From UBA2965 sp036526135 (GTDB lineage: Bacteria; Pseudomonadota; Gammaproteobacteria; Pseudomonadales; Azotimanducaceae): a stretch of 53,372 bases of DNA. The stretch is from contig DATCZA010000039.1 of assembly GCA_036526135.1 (NCBI GenBank), positions 1 through 53,372 of the forward strand, written 5' to 3'. How positions within the stretch are numbered: the stretch's first letter is position 1; every line of letters starts with the position of its first letter. Made by a program: the position numbers and the translations under genes. The notes beneath the pieces are model-generated. The model searched no databases, was not told the DNA's origin, and saw nothing but the letters and a program-made list of their open reading frames with translations. Shown piece by piece: positions 1 to 7,971 of the stretch.

Positions 1-2
1 CG

Positions 3-1766
3 CCCTTCGACTTCTCGACGCCGCGCCGGATAGGCGGCGGCGCGGACCCCGAGCCGGATTCGGGCGAGGCGCTCGACTCGTGGGGCGAGGCCTCCAGCAT
101 CGACGCCATCGCCCGCAGCCGGTCTGCTTTCGTCAACCGGAAGGTGCAGGGCTACGTTCCCGTCACCGACGCGATGCTCGCCAGCCCGCCAGCGGGCGAC
201 TGGCTCAGCTGGCGCCGAACGCTGGACGGGCAGGGCTACAGCCCGCTGGACGACATCAATCGGGAGACCGTCGGCAAGCTGAAACTCGCCTGGGTGCTCG
301 CCATGCGCGACGGCAGCAACCAGGTCACGCCCCTCGTCCACGACGGGGTGATGTACCTCACCCATGCCCGCAACCTGATCCAGGCCGTCGATGGCTCGTC
401 GGGAGATGTGATCTGGGAGTACGCCTACGAGTATCCCGAGGCCGCGCGTACTCTTGGCGGTCCCCTGCGTAACATTGCCATCTATGGTGACAAGCTCTTC
501 ATGGCGACCTACGACGCCGCTCTCGTGGCTGTGGATGCCCGTACCGGAGAGCAGGTCTGGCGCGCGGTCAAAGCCGATTACAGACAAGGCTATACACATA
601 CCAGCGGGCCCATCGTCGGCGATGGCGTGGTTCTCAGCGGCATCAACGGGTGCGAGCGTTACAAGGAGGATGGATGTTTTGTTACCGGCCATGATGCGGA
701 CACGGGTCGTGAGCTGTGGCGGACGTCCACCATCGCATTGCCCGGGGACGTCAACGACGCCAGCTGGGGCGGACTCGAGCCGTCGTTCAGAGCAGGCGGC
801 GACACCTGGATTGCCGGCAGCTACGATCCGAAGCTGAAACTCTTTTTCATCGGAACGTCCCAGGCCAAGCCCTGGGTAGCTGCGAGTCGGGGCATGACGG
901 TGGACGACGCGGCGTTGTACACCAACTCCACGCTGGCCATGGATCCGCGAACCGGGAAGATCGTCTGGTACTTCCAGCACGTTCCGGGTGAAACCATCGA
1001 CATGGAGGTGGGGTTCGAGCGGGTGCTGGTGGACGTCGAAGGCGCACGGCTGCTGTTTACCGTCGGCAAGGACGGCATTCTCTGGAAACTCGATCGGGCG
1101 ACGGGGCAGTACGTGGCTCATGTGGAAACCATCGAGCAGAACATCTTCGAGCACGTCGATCCCGAGACCGGTCGGGTGCGCTATCGCGAGGACATCCGGT
1201 CCGCTGGCGTCGGGGAGACGTTCAGCGCCTGTCCGGGTATCTACGGCGGTCACAACTGGCAGGCGATGGCTTACAGCCCCCAGGCGCGAAGCCTCGTCAT
1301 TCCGCTGCATCGGCTCTGTGCCGACATGGTCGGGCGCCCCGTGGAGTCGAAGGTGGGAGAAGGCGGGTTCGGGGGTGATTCACGCTCCTACGAGATGCCT
1401 GGCAGCAATGGCAACCTGGGCCGCCTGGTTGCGGTGGATGCTGCCACCCTGGAGGAGCGTTGGGTTCACGAGCAGCGGGCCATGTTCATGACCGGGGCCC
1501 TGACCACGGCAGGTGGTCTCGTGTTCATCGGTGACCTGGACCGTTACGTCAAGGCATTCGACGTCGCCGACGGGCGCCTTCTGTGGCAGGCACGGCTCGG
1601 CGCGCCCACACACGGGTATCCCGTCACCTATCGTGCGGGCGGGAAGCAGTATCTGGCGGTGCCTACCGGGATGGGCGTTTTCAGGGCGCTCACCGCGGTC
1701 ATCAGCCCCGACATCTACCAGCCTGCCAACGGCCAGGCGTTGTATGTATTCGAATTGCCGAACTGA
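3..1766 (+). CDS. PQQ-dependent alcohol dehydrogenase (quinoprotein), 5' end missing
   Basis: Partial beta-propeller quinoprotein of the methanol/ethanol dehydrogenase family, a periplasmic enzyme that oxidises alcohols with pyrroloquinoline quinone. The frame is open to the window edge, so the GTG at 144 is internal; signal peptide and N-terminus lie upstream. Repeated propeller W-motifs are visible (ADTGRELW, DPRTGKIVWYF, VADGRLLWQARLG). The segment GETIDMEVGFE (near 990-1020) aligns with the family's catalytic WDY(D) loop: Asp is kept (codon 999-1001) and Glu sits two residues later, where lanthanide-type enzymes carry Asp. The vicinal Cys-Cys of classical alcohol dehydrogenases is absent; two spaced cysteines lie in GCERYKEDGCFVTG instead. 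No CxxCH is visible, so this part carries no haem c. Family assignment is firm; substrate and metal are unknown. Confidence 0.9.
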   Translation, partial: PFDFSTPRRIGGGADPEPDSGEALDSWGEASSIDAIARSRSAFVNRKVQGYVPVTDAMLASPPAGDWLSWRRTLDGQGYSPLDDINRETVGKLKLAWVLAMRDGSNQVTPLVHDGVMYLTHARNLIQAVDGSSGDVIWEYAYEYPEAARTLGGPLRNIAIYGDKLFMATYDAALVAVDARTGEQVWRAVKADYRQGYTHTSGPIVGDGVVLSGINGCERYKEDGCFVTGHDADTGRELWRTSTIALPGDVNDASWGGLEPSFRAGGDTWIAGSYDPKLKLFFIGTSQAKPWVAASRGMTVDDAALYTNSTLAMDPRTGKIVWYFQHVPGETIDMEVGFERVLVDVEGARLLFTVGKDGILWKLDRATGQYVAHVETIEQNIFEHVDPETGRVRYREDIRSAGVGETFSACPGIYGGHNWQAMAYSPQARSLVIPLHRLCADMVGRPVESKVGEGGFGGDSRSYEMPGSNGNLGRLVAVDAATLEERWVHEQRAMFMTGALTTAGGLVFIGDLDRYVKAFDVADGRLLWQARLGAPTHGYPVTYRAGGKQYLAVPTGMGVFRALTAVISPDIYQPANGQALYVFELPN

Positions 1767-1840
1767 GCGCTCCTTCAGCGCCTGGGCACTCGCGGCCAAC
1801 GTGACGGGGCGGTCACGATGAGTCGGGTGAGATAGCGAGC

Positions 1841-3550
1841 ATGGGGGGTGACGCCATCGACCTGGGAACCATGCTTCTCGGCCTTCTCGGCGGGCTGGCG
1901 ATTTTTCTGTTTGGGCTCGATCAGCTCACCAACATGCTCAAGGTCACCGCCGGTGCGCGCATGGGTGACCTGCTGGCCAAGATGACGACGAACCGGTTCA
2001 AGGGGGTTCTGGCCGGCGGTGTGACCACGGCCGTGATCCAATCGTCGTCGGTCACCACGGTGCTCGTCGTCGGGTTCGTGTCGGCGGGCCTGATGACGCT
2101 GCAGCAGTCCATTGGCGTCATCATGGGCGCGGAGATCGGCACCACGATCACCGCTCAGATCATTGCCTTCAAGATCACCGAGTATGCCCTGGTCGCCGTG
2201 GTGGTGGGGTTCGTCATGCAGGCGTTCTTCGACAACGATCTGGTCAAGCGCTACGGGACGATGGTCTTCGGCCTGGGCCTCGTCTTCTTCGGCATGTTCA
2301 TGATGGGCGAAGCGACGCGGCCGCTGCGGGATTACCCCCCTTTCGTCGACCTGCTGGCGCAGATGGACAACCGGGTTCTCACGATTCTCCTCAGCGCCGG
2401 ATTTACGGCCCTGATTCAGAGCTCGTCGGCGACCACGGGCGTGATCATCGTGCTGGGCAGCCAGGGGCTCATTTCCCTCGAGCAGGGGATAGCTCTGGTT
2501 TTCGGCGCCAACATCGGCACCTGCGTGACCGCCGTGCTGGCTTCCATCGGAAAGAAACACCGCGGGCTCCAGGTCGCCCTGGTCCACGTCACCTTCAACG
2601 TTGCCGGGGTGCTGATGTGGTTCGCCTTCATAGACGAGCTTGCCGCCTTCTCGCGATGGCTGTCTCCTGCGTCTCCGGGGTTGGTCGGTGCGGATCGTCT
2701 CGCGGAGGAGATCCCGAGGCAGATCGCCAACGCCCATACGCTGTTCAACGTCACGAATACGCTGATCTTCATCTGGTTTACCGGGGCATTTGCGTGGGCG
2801 GTAACTCGGCTCGCGCCGGGGAAGCGCAGCTCGGGCGCCGGGATCTTCGAGCCGCGTTACCTGGACTCGGCCCTGGTTCAGACGCCGGCCCTTGCCCTGG
2901 ACGCCGCTCGGCGGGAGATCGTCAGGATGGGCGACCATCTCGTGCCCATGATCAGGCGATGCGGGACCGCGGTGCTGCGCGGGTCCCATGCGGATCTGGC
3001 CAGGATTCGGGAGCTGCATGGAGAGGTCGATGAGCTGCACGTGGAGATCGTCCGCTTTTTGGGGCGCGTGTCCAGGGAGGAGATCGCGCCTCGAGACTCC
3101 GACGAGCTTCACCAGTATCTGAACATCGCAACGCTCTACGAAAGCGTCGGGGATATCGTCGAGACAGAGCTCGTGCGGGTGGGCGCTGAGCGTATCAGGC
3201 ACAACGTGCGGGTCAGCGCGGACACGGAGAACGTGTTGAGCGCGCTTGCGGACAAGGTCGTCTGGGCGCTGGAGACGGCGACCCGCGCGGTCGATCTGGA
3301 GGATGCGTCGCTGGCTCGTGACGTGATTGCCGCCAAGGAGTCCGTGAACCGGATTGCGGACGAGATAGGCTCCCGGCTGATGAACCGACTCGTGGCCGAG
3401 GAGCCCCACCGCACCTCCACCTATCGGCTCGAAAGCCAGCTGATCGAGCATTACAAGCGCGTGTACTATCTGGCGAAACGCATTGCCAAGCTGGTTGCCT
3501 CGGCCGAGTCAGCAAGTGGCCAGGACGATGCCCAAGCCGTGATTGCGTGA
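1841..3550 (+). CDS. Na/Pi cotransporter family protein with C-terminal PhoU-like domain
   Basis: 569-residue inner-membrane protein of the NptA/YjbB type. The first ~330 residues hold two Na/Pi-cotransport repeats, each with the QSSS signature (residues 67-70 and 193-196) followed by a GAxIGT motif (MGAEIGTT near 96; FGANIGT near 221), which in this family form the sodium and phosphate site. From about residue 370 the protein is soluble and helical, as expected for a PhoU domain. The ATG at 1841 directly precedes the first hydrophobic helix. It is separated from the dehydrogenase by 74 bases and from the CoA-transferase by about 130, so operon membership is unclear. A second member of the same family lies at 26391-28085 on the other strand. 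Phosphate uptake or export is the family role; direction is not decidable here. Confidence 0.9.
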   Translation: MGGDAIDLGTMLLGLLGGLAIFLFGLDQLTNMLKVTAGARMGDLLAKMTTNRFKGVLAGGVTTAVIQSSSVTTVLVVGFVSAGLMTLQQSIGVIMGAEIGTTITAQIIAFKITEYALVAVVVGFVMQAFFDNDLVKRYGTMVFGLGLVFFGMFMMGEATRPLRDYPPFVDLLAQMDNRVLTILLSAGFTALIQSSSATTGVIIVLGSQGLISLEQGIALVFGANIGTCVTAVLASIGKKHRGLQVALVHVTFNVAGVLMWFAFIDELAAFSRWLSPASPGLVGADRLAEEIPRQIANAHTLFNVTNTLIFIWFTGAFAWAVTRLAPGKRSSGAGIFEPRYLDSALVQTPALALDAARREIVRMGDHLVPMIRRCGTAVLRGSHADLARIRELHGEVDELHVEIVRFLGRVSREEIAPRDSDELHQYLNIATLYESVGDIVETELVRVGAERIRHNVRVSADTENVLSALADKVVWALETATRAVDLEDASLARDVIAAKESVNRIADEIGSRLMNRLVAEEPHRTSTYRLESQLIEHYKRVYYLAKRIAKLVASAESASGQDDAQAVIA

Positions 3551-3679
3551 CCCGAACGTCCCGCGGCGTTTCGGTGATTGCGCGGGTGAGATCCGGCGAT
3601 GGATTCTGTTCTGACGGTGGTTGGCATTGATCCCCGGGCGCGGGTCTCTGACAATGGGGCGAGCAGGGAGAATCTGGCT

Positions 3680-4879
3680 ATGGATCATCTGTTTGACGGC
3701 CTGAAGGTCGTGGATGCCGCCTCTTTTCTGGCCGGGCCGGGGGCGGGGACCGTGCTATCGGATTTCGGTGCGGACGTGATCAAGGTCGAACCGCTCCATG
3801 GCGACGGCTACCGCACCCTCAGGGGCAACTACCCCATCGACTACAACTGGCAGCTCACTTCCCGCAACAAGCGAAGCATTGCCCTCGACCTCGACCAGGA
3901 AGAAGGACGGGAAGTGCTCCGCACTCTCATGGCCGATGCGGACGTTCTGCTCGTCAACTACATCGGCGATCAGCTGCACCGTTTCGGCCTGGCGTACGAA
4001 ACGGTCAGGCAGCACAATCCCGGAATCGTCTACGCCCACCTCACGGGTTACGGGACCGAGGGCCCGGATGCCGCCAAGCGTGGATTCGATTCCACCGCTT
4101 GGTGGGCGCGCACGGGGATGATGGACCTGGTGAGGGATCCGGGGCAGGCGCCGCTGATCGGCGTGCCCGGCTTTGGCGACCACTCCAGCGCCATGTCGTT
4201 GTTCGGAGCCATCATGATGGGTTTGTATCGTCGTGAGCGAACGGGGGAGGGCAGCTATGTCTCCACCTCGCTGGTGGCGAACGGGGTCTGGGCTAACGGC
4301 ATGCAGCTGCAGGGCGTCATCGCGGGAATCGATCTCGGCGCCATCCGCCAGGAGAAGGGATGGACCAACCCGTTCACCTCCGTCTACGGGTCCAGCGATG
4401 GTCGTTACGTGCTCCTGACCGTGACCAACCAGGCCCGCGAGTGGCCGGCGCTGTGCAAAGCGCTCGGTCACCAGGAGTGGCTCGAAGACGAGCGGTTCGC
4501 CGATTTCAGAACGCTGTTCCGGAATCGGGTCGAGCTCATCCGGCTGATCAGTGAGGCCACGGAGACCATGACGCTCGCAGAACTCACGGCGGCCCTGGAT
4601 GCCCATGGCATCACCTACGGCGTGGTCAGCCAGATGGCCGAGGTGGTGGACGACCCTCATCTTCGCGCCGCGGGCATCATCGTCGACACCGCTTCTCCCG
4701 ACGAGAGCTACGCCGCTACCATCGCGAACCCCATCAACATGGCCGAGGCCCCCAAACGCTCTCACGGGCGGGCGCCCGAGATCGGCGAGCACTCCCGTGA
4801 GATTCTCCGCGAGCACGGCTTTACGGACGAGCAGATCGACGAGCTGGAGCGATGCCGCGTCATCGGCCAGCACAGGTAG
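3680..4879 (+). CDS. CaiB/BaiF family CoA-transferase (class III)
   Basis: 399-residue family III CoA-transferase. These cytoplasmic enzymes move CoA between carboxylates through an aspartyl-CoA thioester. The N-terminus LFDGLKVVDAASFLAGPGAG and the segment SDFGADVIKVEP are hallmarks of the fold. Asp167 in FGDHSSAM is at the position of the catalytic Asp of formyl-CoA transferase (Asp169 there, from memory). The ATG at 3680 is preferred over an in-frame one at 3599 because it follows a GGGAGA ribosome site and starts the conserved domain. It is followed after 13 bases by hpaH, so the two are probably co-transcribed. The acyl substrate cannot be read from sequence; a role in aromatic or carboxylic acid catabolism is inferred only from position. 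Confidence 0.88.
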   Translation: MDHLFDGLKVVDAASFLAGPGAGTVLSDFGADVIKVEPLHGDGYRTLRGNYPIDYNWQLTSRNKRSIALDLDQEEGREVLRTLMADADVLLVNYIGDQLHRFGLAYETVRQHNPGIVYAHLTGYGTEGPDAAKRGFDSTAWWARTGMMDLVRDPGQAPLIGVPGFGDHSSAMSLFGAIMMGLYRRERTGEGSYVSTSLVANGVWANGMQLQGVIAGIDLGAIRQEKGWTNPFTSVYGSSDGRYVLLTVTNQAREWPALCKALGHQEWLEDERFADFRTLFRNRVELIRLISEATETMTLAELTAALDAHGITYGVVSQMAEVVDDPHLRAAGIIVDTASPDESYAATIANPINMAEAPKRSHGRAPEIGEHSREILREHGFTDEQIDELERCRVIGQHR

Positions 4880-4892
4880 TGACACCGCGCCC

Positions 4893-5696
4893 ATGCTGAA
4901 CCCCGAGCAGGCTCGCGCGGCGGCCATGGAACTTGACACCGCCGAGCGCGGCCGGCGTCAGATCCGGCCGACTTCAGTTACGTTTCAGGGAATGACCGTA
5001 GACGACGCCTACGCGGTGCAGGACGCGTGGGTCAAGCTGAAGATCGATTCCGGCAGACGCATCGTCGGGCGCAAAGTCGGGCTCACGTCCCGGGCCATGC
5101 AGGAGGCGATGCGGATCGCTGAGCCCGATTTCGGCACGCTGCTGGACGACATGATGTTCGAGGACGGCGCGAGCCTGAAGGCGGGCGACTTTCTGGATCC
5201 GCGCATCGAGGTGGAGCTGGCTTTCGTGCTCGGACAGACCCTGGCTGGTGCGGACGTCACGCTGGACGACGTGCTCGAGGCGACCGACTACGTGACCCCG
5301 GCGCTGGAGATCATCGCGGCCCGCAGCTTTCGAGTGGACCCGCAGACCGGTTCGCCGCGGACGGTGGTCGATACCATCTCTGACAACGCGGCCAACGCGG
5401 GCGTAATCGTGGGCGGACGCCGTGTGAGGCCCGATGAGCTCGATCTGCGCTGGGTGTCTGCCTTGCTGTACCGCAACGGAATCGTCGAGGAGACCGGCGT
5501 GGCTGCCGGGGTGCTGGATCATCCGGGCAACGGCGTGGTCTGGCTGGCCCGAAAGTTCGCCGAGCACGGCGTGTCCCTCGAGCGGGGGGAGATCGTTCTG
5601 GCGGGGTCCTTCACCCGGCCGGTGGCCGTTCGACCCGGCGACGAGTTCCGGGCTGACTACGGGCCGCTGGGCGTCATCGGCTGCGCCTTCTCCTGA
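4893..5696 (+). CDS. hpaH: 2-oxo-hept-3-ene-1,7-dioate hydratase
   Basis: 267 residues, the usual length of HpaH, in the FAH/hydratase superfamily. It adds water to 2-oxohept-3-enedioate in the homoprotocatechuate meta-cleavage pathway, giving the substrate of the HpaI aldolase. GRKVGLTSRAMQ, EPDFGTLLDDMMF and DPRIEVELAFVLG are characteristic and include the acidic metal-binding residues. The open frame extends upstream to 4599, but the ATG at 4893 gives the family length and follows the CoA-transferase stop by 13 bases. It lies about 7 kb before hpaB and the ring-cleavage genes, with the exosortase unit between, so the pathway is split over several transcription units. Related 2-keto-4-pentenoate hydratases are the alternative, but the motifs favour HpaH. 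Confidence 0.88.
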   Translation: MLNPEQARAAAMELDTAERGRRQIRPTSVTFQGMTVDDAYAVQDAWVKLKIDSGRRIVGRKVGLTSRAMQEAMRIAEPDFGTLLDDMMFEDGASLKAGDFLDPRIEVELAFVLGQTLAGADVTLDDVLEATDYVTPALEIIAARSFRVDPQTGSPRTVVDTISDNAANAGVIVGGRRVRPDELDLRWVSALLYRNGIVEETGVAAGVLDHPGNGVVWLARKFAEHGVSLERGEIVLAGSFTRPVAVRPGDEFRADYGPLGVIGCAFS

Positions 5697-5749
5697 TAGG
5701 GCCGGTGTGTGGCTTGTTGTGGCTTTGTCGGGGGCTCGACCGCCGGCCG

Positions 5750-7393
5750 CTACCAGAGTGACCAGTGCCCGGTGACGAGCACGTAGACCGACAGCAGTGC
5801 GTTGGTGACCGCGTGGGCGACCACCGCATCGGCTACGCGGCCGCGGTGATAGCGGATCAGACCGTAGGTGAGCCCGGCAATGGCGCCGGCCAGCCAGGCC
5901 CCGTGCAGCAGGCCAAAAACGGCCGACGAGACGAGCAGCGCCAGCCAGGAGAAGGGTAAGCGGTCGGCGGGGGATGGTTCTCCGGGCGTGAGCCGGGCCA
6001 TCAGATAGCCGCGAAAGGCCAGCTCCTCCGCGAGCGGAACCGTGACCGCCGAGCCGACGCAGCGGAATATGATCCACAGCGCAGCTATCCAGAGCGGGGC
6101 TTCGCCGATCTTTGCGCCGACGAGAGCGTCCTGGGCGGGATCCGTGGGCACGAGCGCCAGCCACAGCGCTAATACGAGAAATCCCCCGCCCACGGCGACC
6201 CAGGACACGGGCGCCCAGACGAATCGAAAGTGGCGCCACGCCAATGCCAGGACGGCGCCGACCATGACTACCCGCAGCGGGTACAGCCAGTCCATATCGG
6301 CGGTGAAGGCGAGCGTCAGAAGCGTCGATCCCAACAGCGCGACGATGGGCAGCAGGTAGGCGACGTTCGCGTTCAGGCCCGCCGTGACCACGGCCGATCG
6401 CGTGGGTACGGGAGTGTCGGCGCGGAAGAACGAAATGCGGTAGGCACCGGCAAGCAGCCCCACGGCGACCAGGACGAAGCTTATCCAGCCGGCCTGGCTG
6501 TGGAAGCCTCCCACCGCGATCTCGGGTGAGAGCTCGTGGCCGATGCCGATGAGCAGCGCGATGCGGATGGCGTTGAAGCTCCAGATCGCGGCGATGCCGA
6601 TGGGAAACAGCAGCAGCGCCTGGGGGAAGCGGAAGTCGGCCCTGAACAGGGATAGGACGAAGGCCGTGAACACCACGACCAGCCCGATGCCTTCGTAGCC
6701 TGAGCAGGCGGTGTCGATGGAAACGCGGAAGGTATCGGTGCCGAGTATGCGCAGGACGGGATCTGCGTAGATGTCGGAATACATCAGGCCGAGCAGCTGA
6801 GCGCTTACGGCAAACGTGAGGTCGCTGAGCGGCTCCCACAGCTGCTGGGAGGCCATGGCGATGGTCAGGCTTGCAATGGCGACCGCGCCGGCCATGATCA
6901 TGGCGCCGGTTTCCTGTCGTGCAAAGCCCGTCCAGAACCCGATACGGGCGACCAATCGCAACGCCAACACCGCGACCAGCACCGCAAGCGCAAGCCACGC
7001 GGCGGGTAGCCATGCGGGGAAGAGACCGGATTCGGCCCCGAAAATCCCATCCGTAGCCACGAGGAAAGCGCCGAAGGCCCCCAGCTGCGGCAGCATTCGC
7101 AGGAGGAGGCCCCGTACGGAGATAGGGGACAGCGCCAGGTGGTAGGCCTTCAGTCGGGGACCCACCGCCAGCAGCATGGCGACTATGAAGGCAATCAGCG
7201 CCTTGAGCGCGTAACCGGCGTAGTTTAGGGCGATGAGCCACCAGCCCGCGCCTGCGGCGGCGCTTCCCCAGGCGTCGTAGGTGAGGCTGACGAACAGCGC
7301 TTCGCCGGTGAGCAGAAGGGCGAAGACGGCCAGACGGGCCCGGGCGTCGAGGCGCAATGGCGCATGGCGCAGCAGGTCGGCACGGCTGCTCAT
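5750..7393 (-). CDS. xrtE: Exosortase E fused to CPBP/CAAX-like intramembrane protease
   Basis: 547-residue polytopic membrane protein with two catalytic domains. The exosortase half has Cys230 (TACSGYEG), Arg277 (NAIRIAL) and His298 (GGFHSQAG), the Cys/Arg/His set of archaeosortase/exosortase enzymes that cut C-terminal sorting tails. The C-terminal half has the CPBP metalloprotease motifs EELAFRG (Glu456, Glu457, Arg461), GLLHG (His497) and AHAVTN (His527). This fusion is the hallmark of exosortase E of the VPEID-CTERM system. Its likely single substrate is encoded just upstream on the same strand (7598-7783). The ATG at 7393 begins a short charged segment before the first helix. It is convergent with hpaH, leaving 53 bases between the stops. 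Recognition is strong; the fate of the cleaved product is unknown. Confidence 0.92.
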   Translation of the reverse strand: MSSRADLLRHAPLRLDARARLAVFALLLTGEALFVSLTYDAWGSAAAGAGWWLIALNYAGYALKALIAFIVAMLLAVGPRLKAYHLALSPISVRGLLLRMLPQLGAFGAFLVATDGIFGAESGLFPAWLPAAWLALAVLVAVLALRLVARIGFWTGFARQETGAMIMAGAVAIASLTIAMASQQLWEPLSDLTFAVSAQLLGLMYSDIYADPVLRILGTDTFRVSIDTACSGYEGIGLVVVFTAFVLSLFRADFRFPQALLLFPIGIAAIWSFNAIRIALLIGIGHELSPEIAVGGFHSQAGWISFVLVAVGLLAGAYRISFFRADTPVPTRSAVVTAGLNANVAYLLPIVALLGSTLLTLAFTADMDWLYPLRVVMVGAVLALAWRHFRFVWAPVSWVAVGGGFLVLALWLALVPTDPAQDALVGAKIGEAPLWIAALWIIFRCVGSAVTVPLAEELAFRGYLMARLTPGEPSPADRLPFSWLALLVSSAVFGLLHGAWLAGAIAGLTYGLIRYHRGRVADAVVAHAVTNALLSVYVLVTGHWSLW

Positions 7394-7475
7394 GCTCGGA
7401 TGCCTACGGATACGGGTGTAACACGCATGCGCTTAACGATAGGCGCACGCGGAATGTAGCGTGTGGTGCCGTTGT

Positions 7476-7531
7476 GGCCCGAATGTAGGGAAGCAGCCTA
7501 CGGTGTTCCCGGTTCGCTTACATTCGGGGCC
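7476..7531. repeat. Nested inverted repeat between VPEID-CTERM gene and exosortase gene
   Basis: Left arm GGCCCGAATGTA (7476-7487) pairs with TACATTCGGGGCC (7519-7531), one base bulged; inside, GGGAA (7488-7492) pairs with TTCCC (7506-7510). It lies in the 204-base gap between two same-strand genes. With no T-run on either side it looks more like an attenuator or RNA-processing element than a simple terminator. Confidence 0.5.
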
Positions 7532-7597
7532 CGCGCTGAGGCCGCTCGAGCGAAGCTGATGTAAGCCGCCTGCCCTCGCGCGGCCAAGCGGCCTATG

Positions 7598-7783
7598 TCA
7601 GCGGCGGCGCAGACGCTCCCGCACGATGGCGACGACGGCGGCGGTCAGACCCAGTGCCAGTACCGCCATTCCCCCGTCGAGTTCGGGTACCGGATCGGAA
7701 CAAATAAAATCAGGACATTCTGGTCCAGCAAAAGCCAGCCCCGGCGCCGCCATCGCCAAAAATGTAATCAATCCACGTGTCAT
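7598..7783 (-). CDS. Mini VPEID-CTERM sorting substrate
   Basis: 61-residue exported protein. Residues 1-19 form a signal peptide ending AFA; residues 32-38 are VPELDGG, a variant of the VPEID sorting motif; residues 39-54 are a hydrophobic helix; the tail RERLRRR is basic. This three-part layout (motif, helix, basic end) is what exosortases recognise. The stretch between the predicted signal-peptidase site and the motif is only about 12 residues and contains two cysteines in CPDFIC (Cys23, Cys28). Upstream is GGGGAG nine bases before the ATG. The exosortase E gene follows on the same strand after 204 bases. The dedicated pairing is inferred from adjacency and motif; the function of so short a mature peptide is unknown. 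Confidence 0.8.
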   Translation of the reverse strand: MTRGLITFLAMAAPGLAFAGPECPDFICSDPVPELDGGMAVLALGLTAAVVAIVRERLRRR

Positions 7784-7971
7784 TTCGAGCGCTCCCCCTC
7801 TGGGTGTTTAATAGAAATAGTCAGTATTCTTGATATTAAATAGGCGCAGCGTGAATAACAAGTAAATTGTTTAAAAATTCCCTCGCTTGGGTGGTCTGTC
7901 TCACACCGGCGCCAGGCGGCCATGTCGGCGTTAGAATGCGTGGGTGTTTCACGGGTGGGGAGGGGACAGGC

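Noticed and set aside
1775..3451. Long antisense open frame (558 codons) opposite the Na/Pi cotransporter
   Set aside because: Arginine/histidine-rich translation with no family motif; a GC-rich shadow of the real gene.
4974..7241. 755-codon minus-strand frame across hpaH and the exosortase
   Set aside because: Spans two convergent, clearly real genes and shows no motif; shadow frame.
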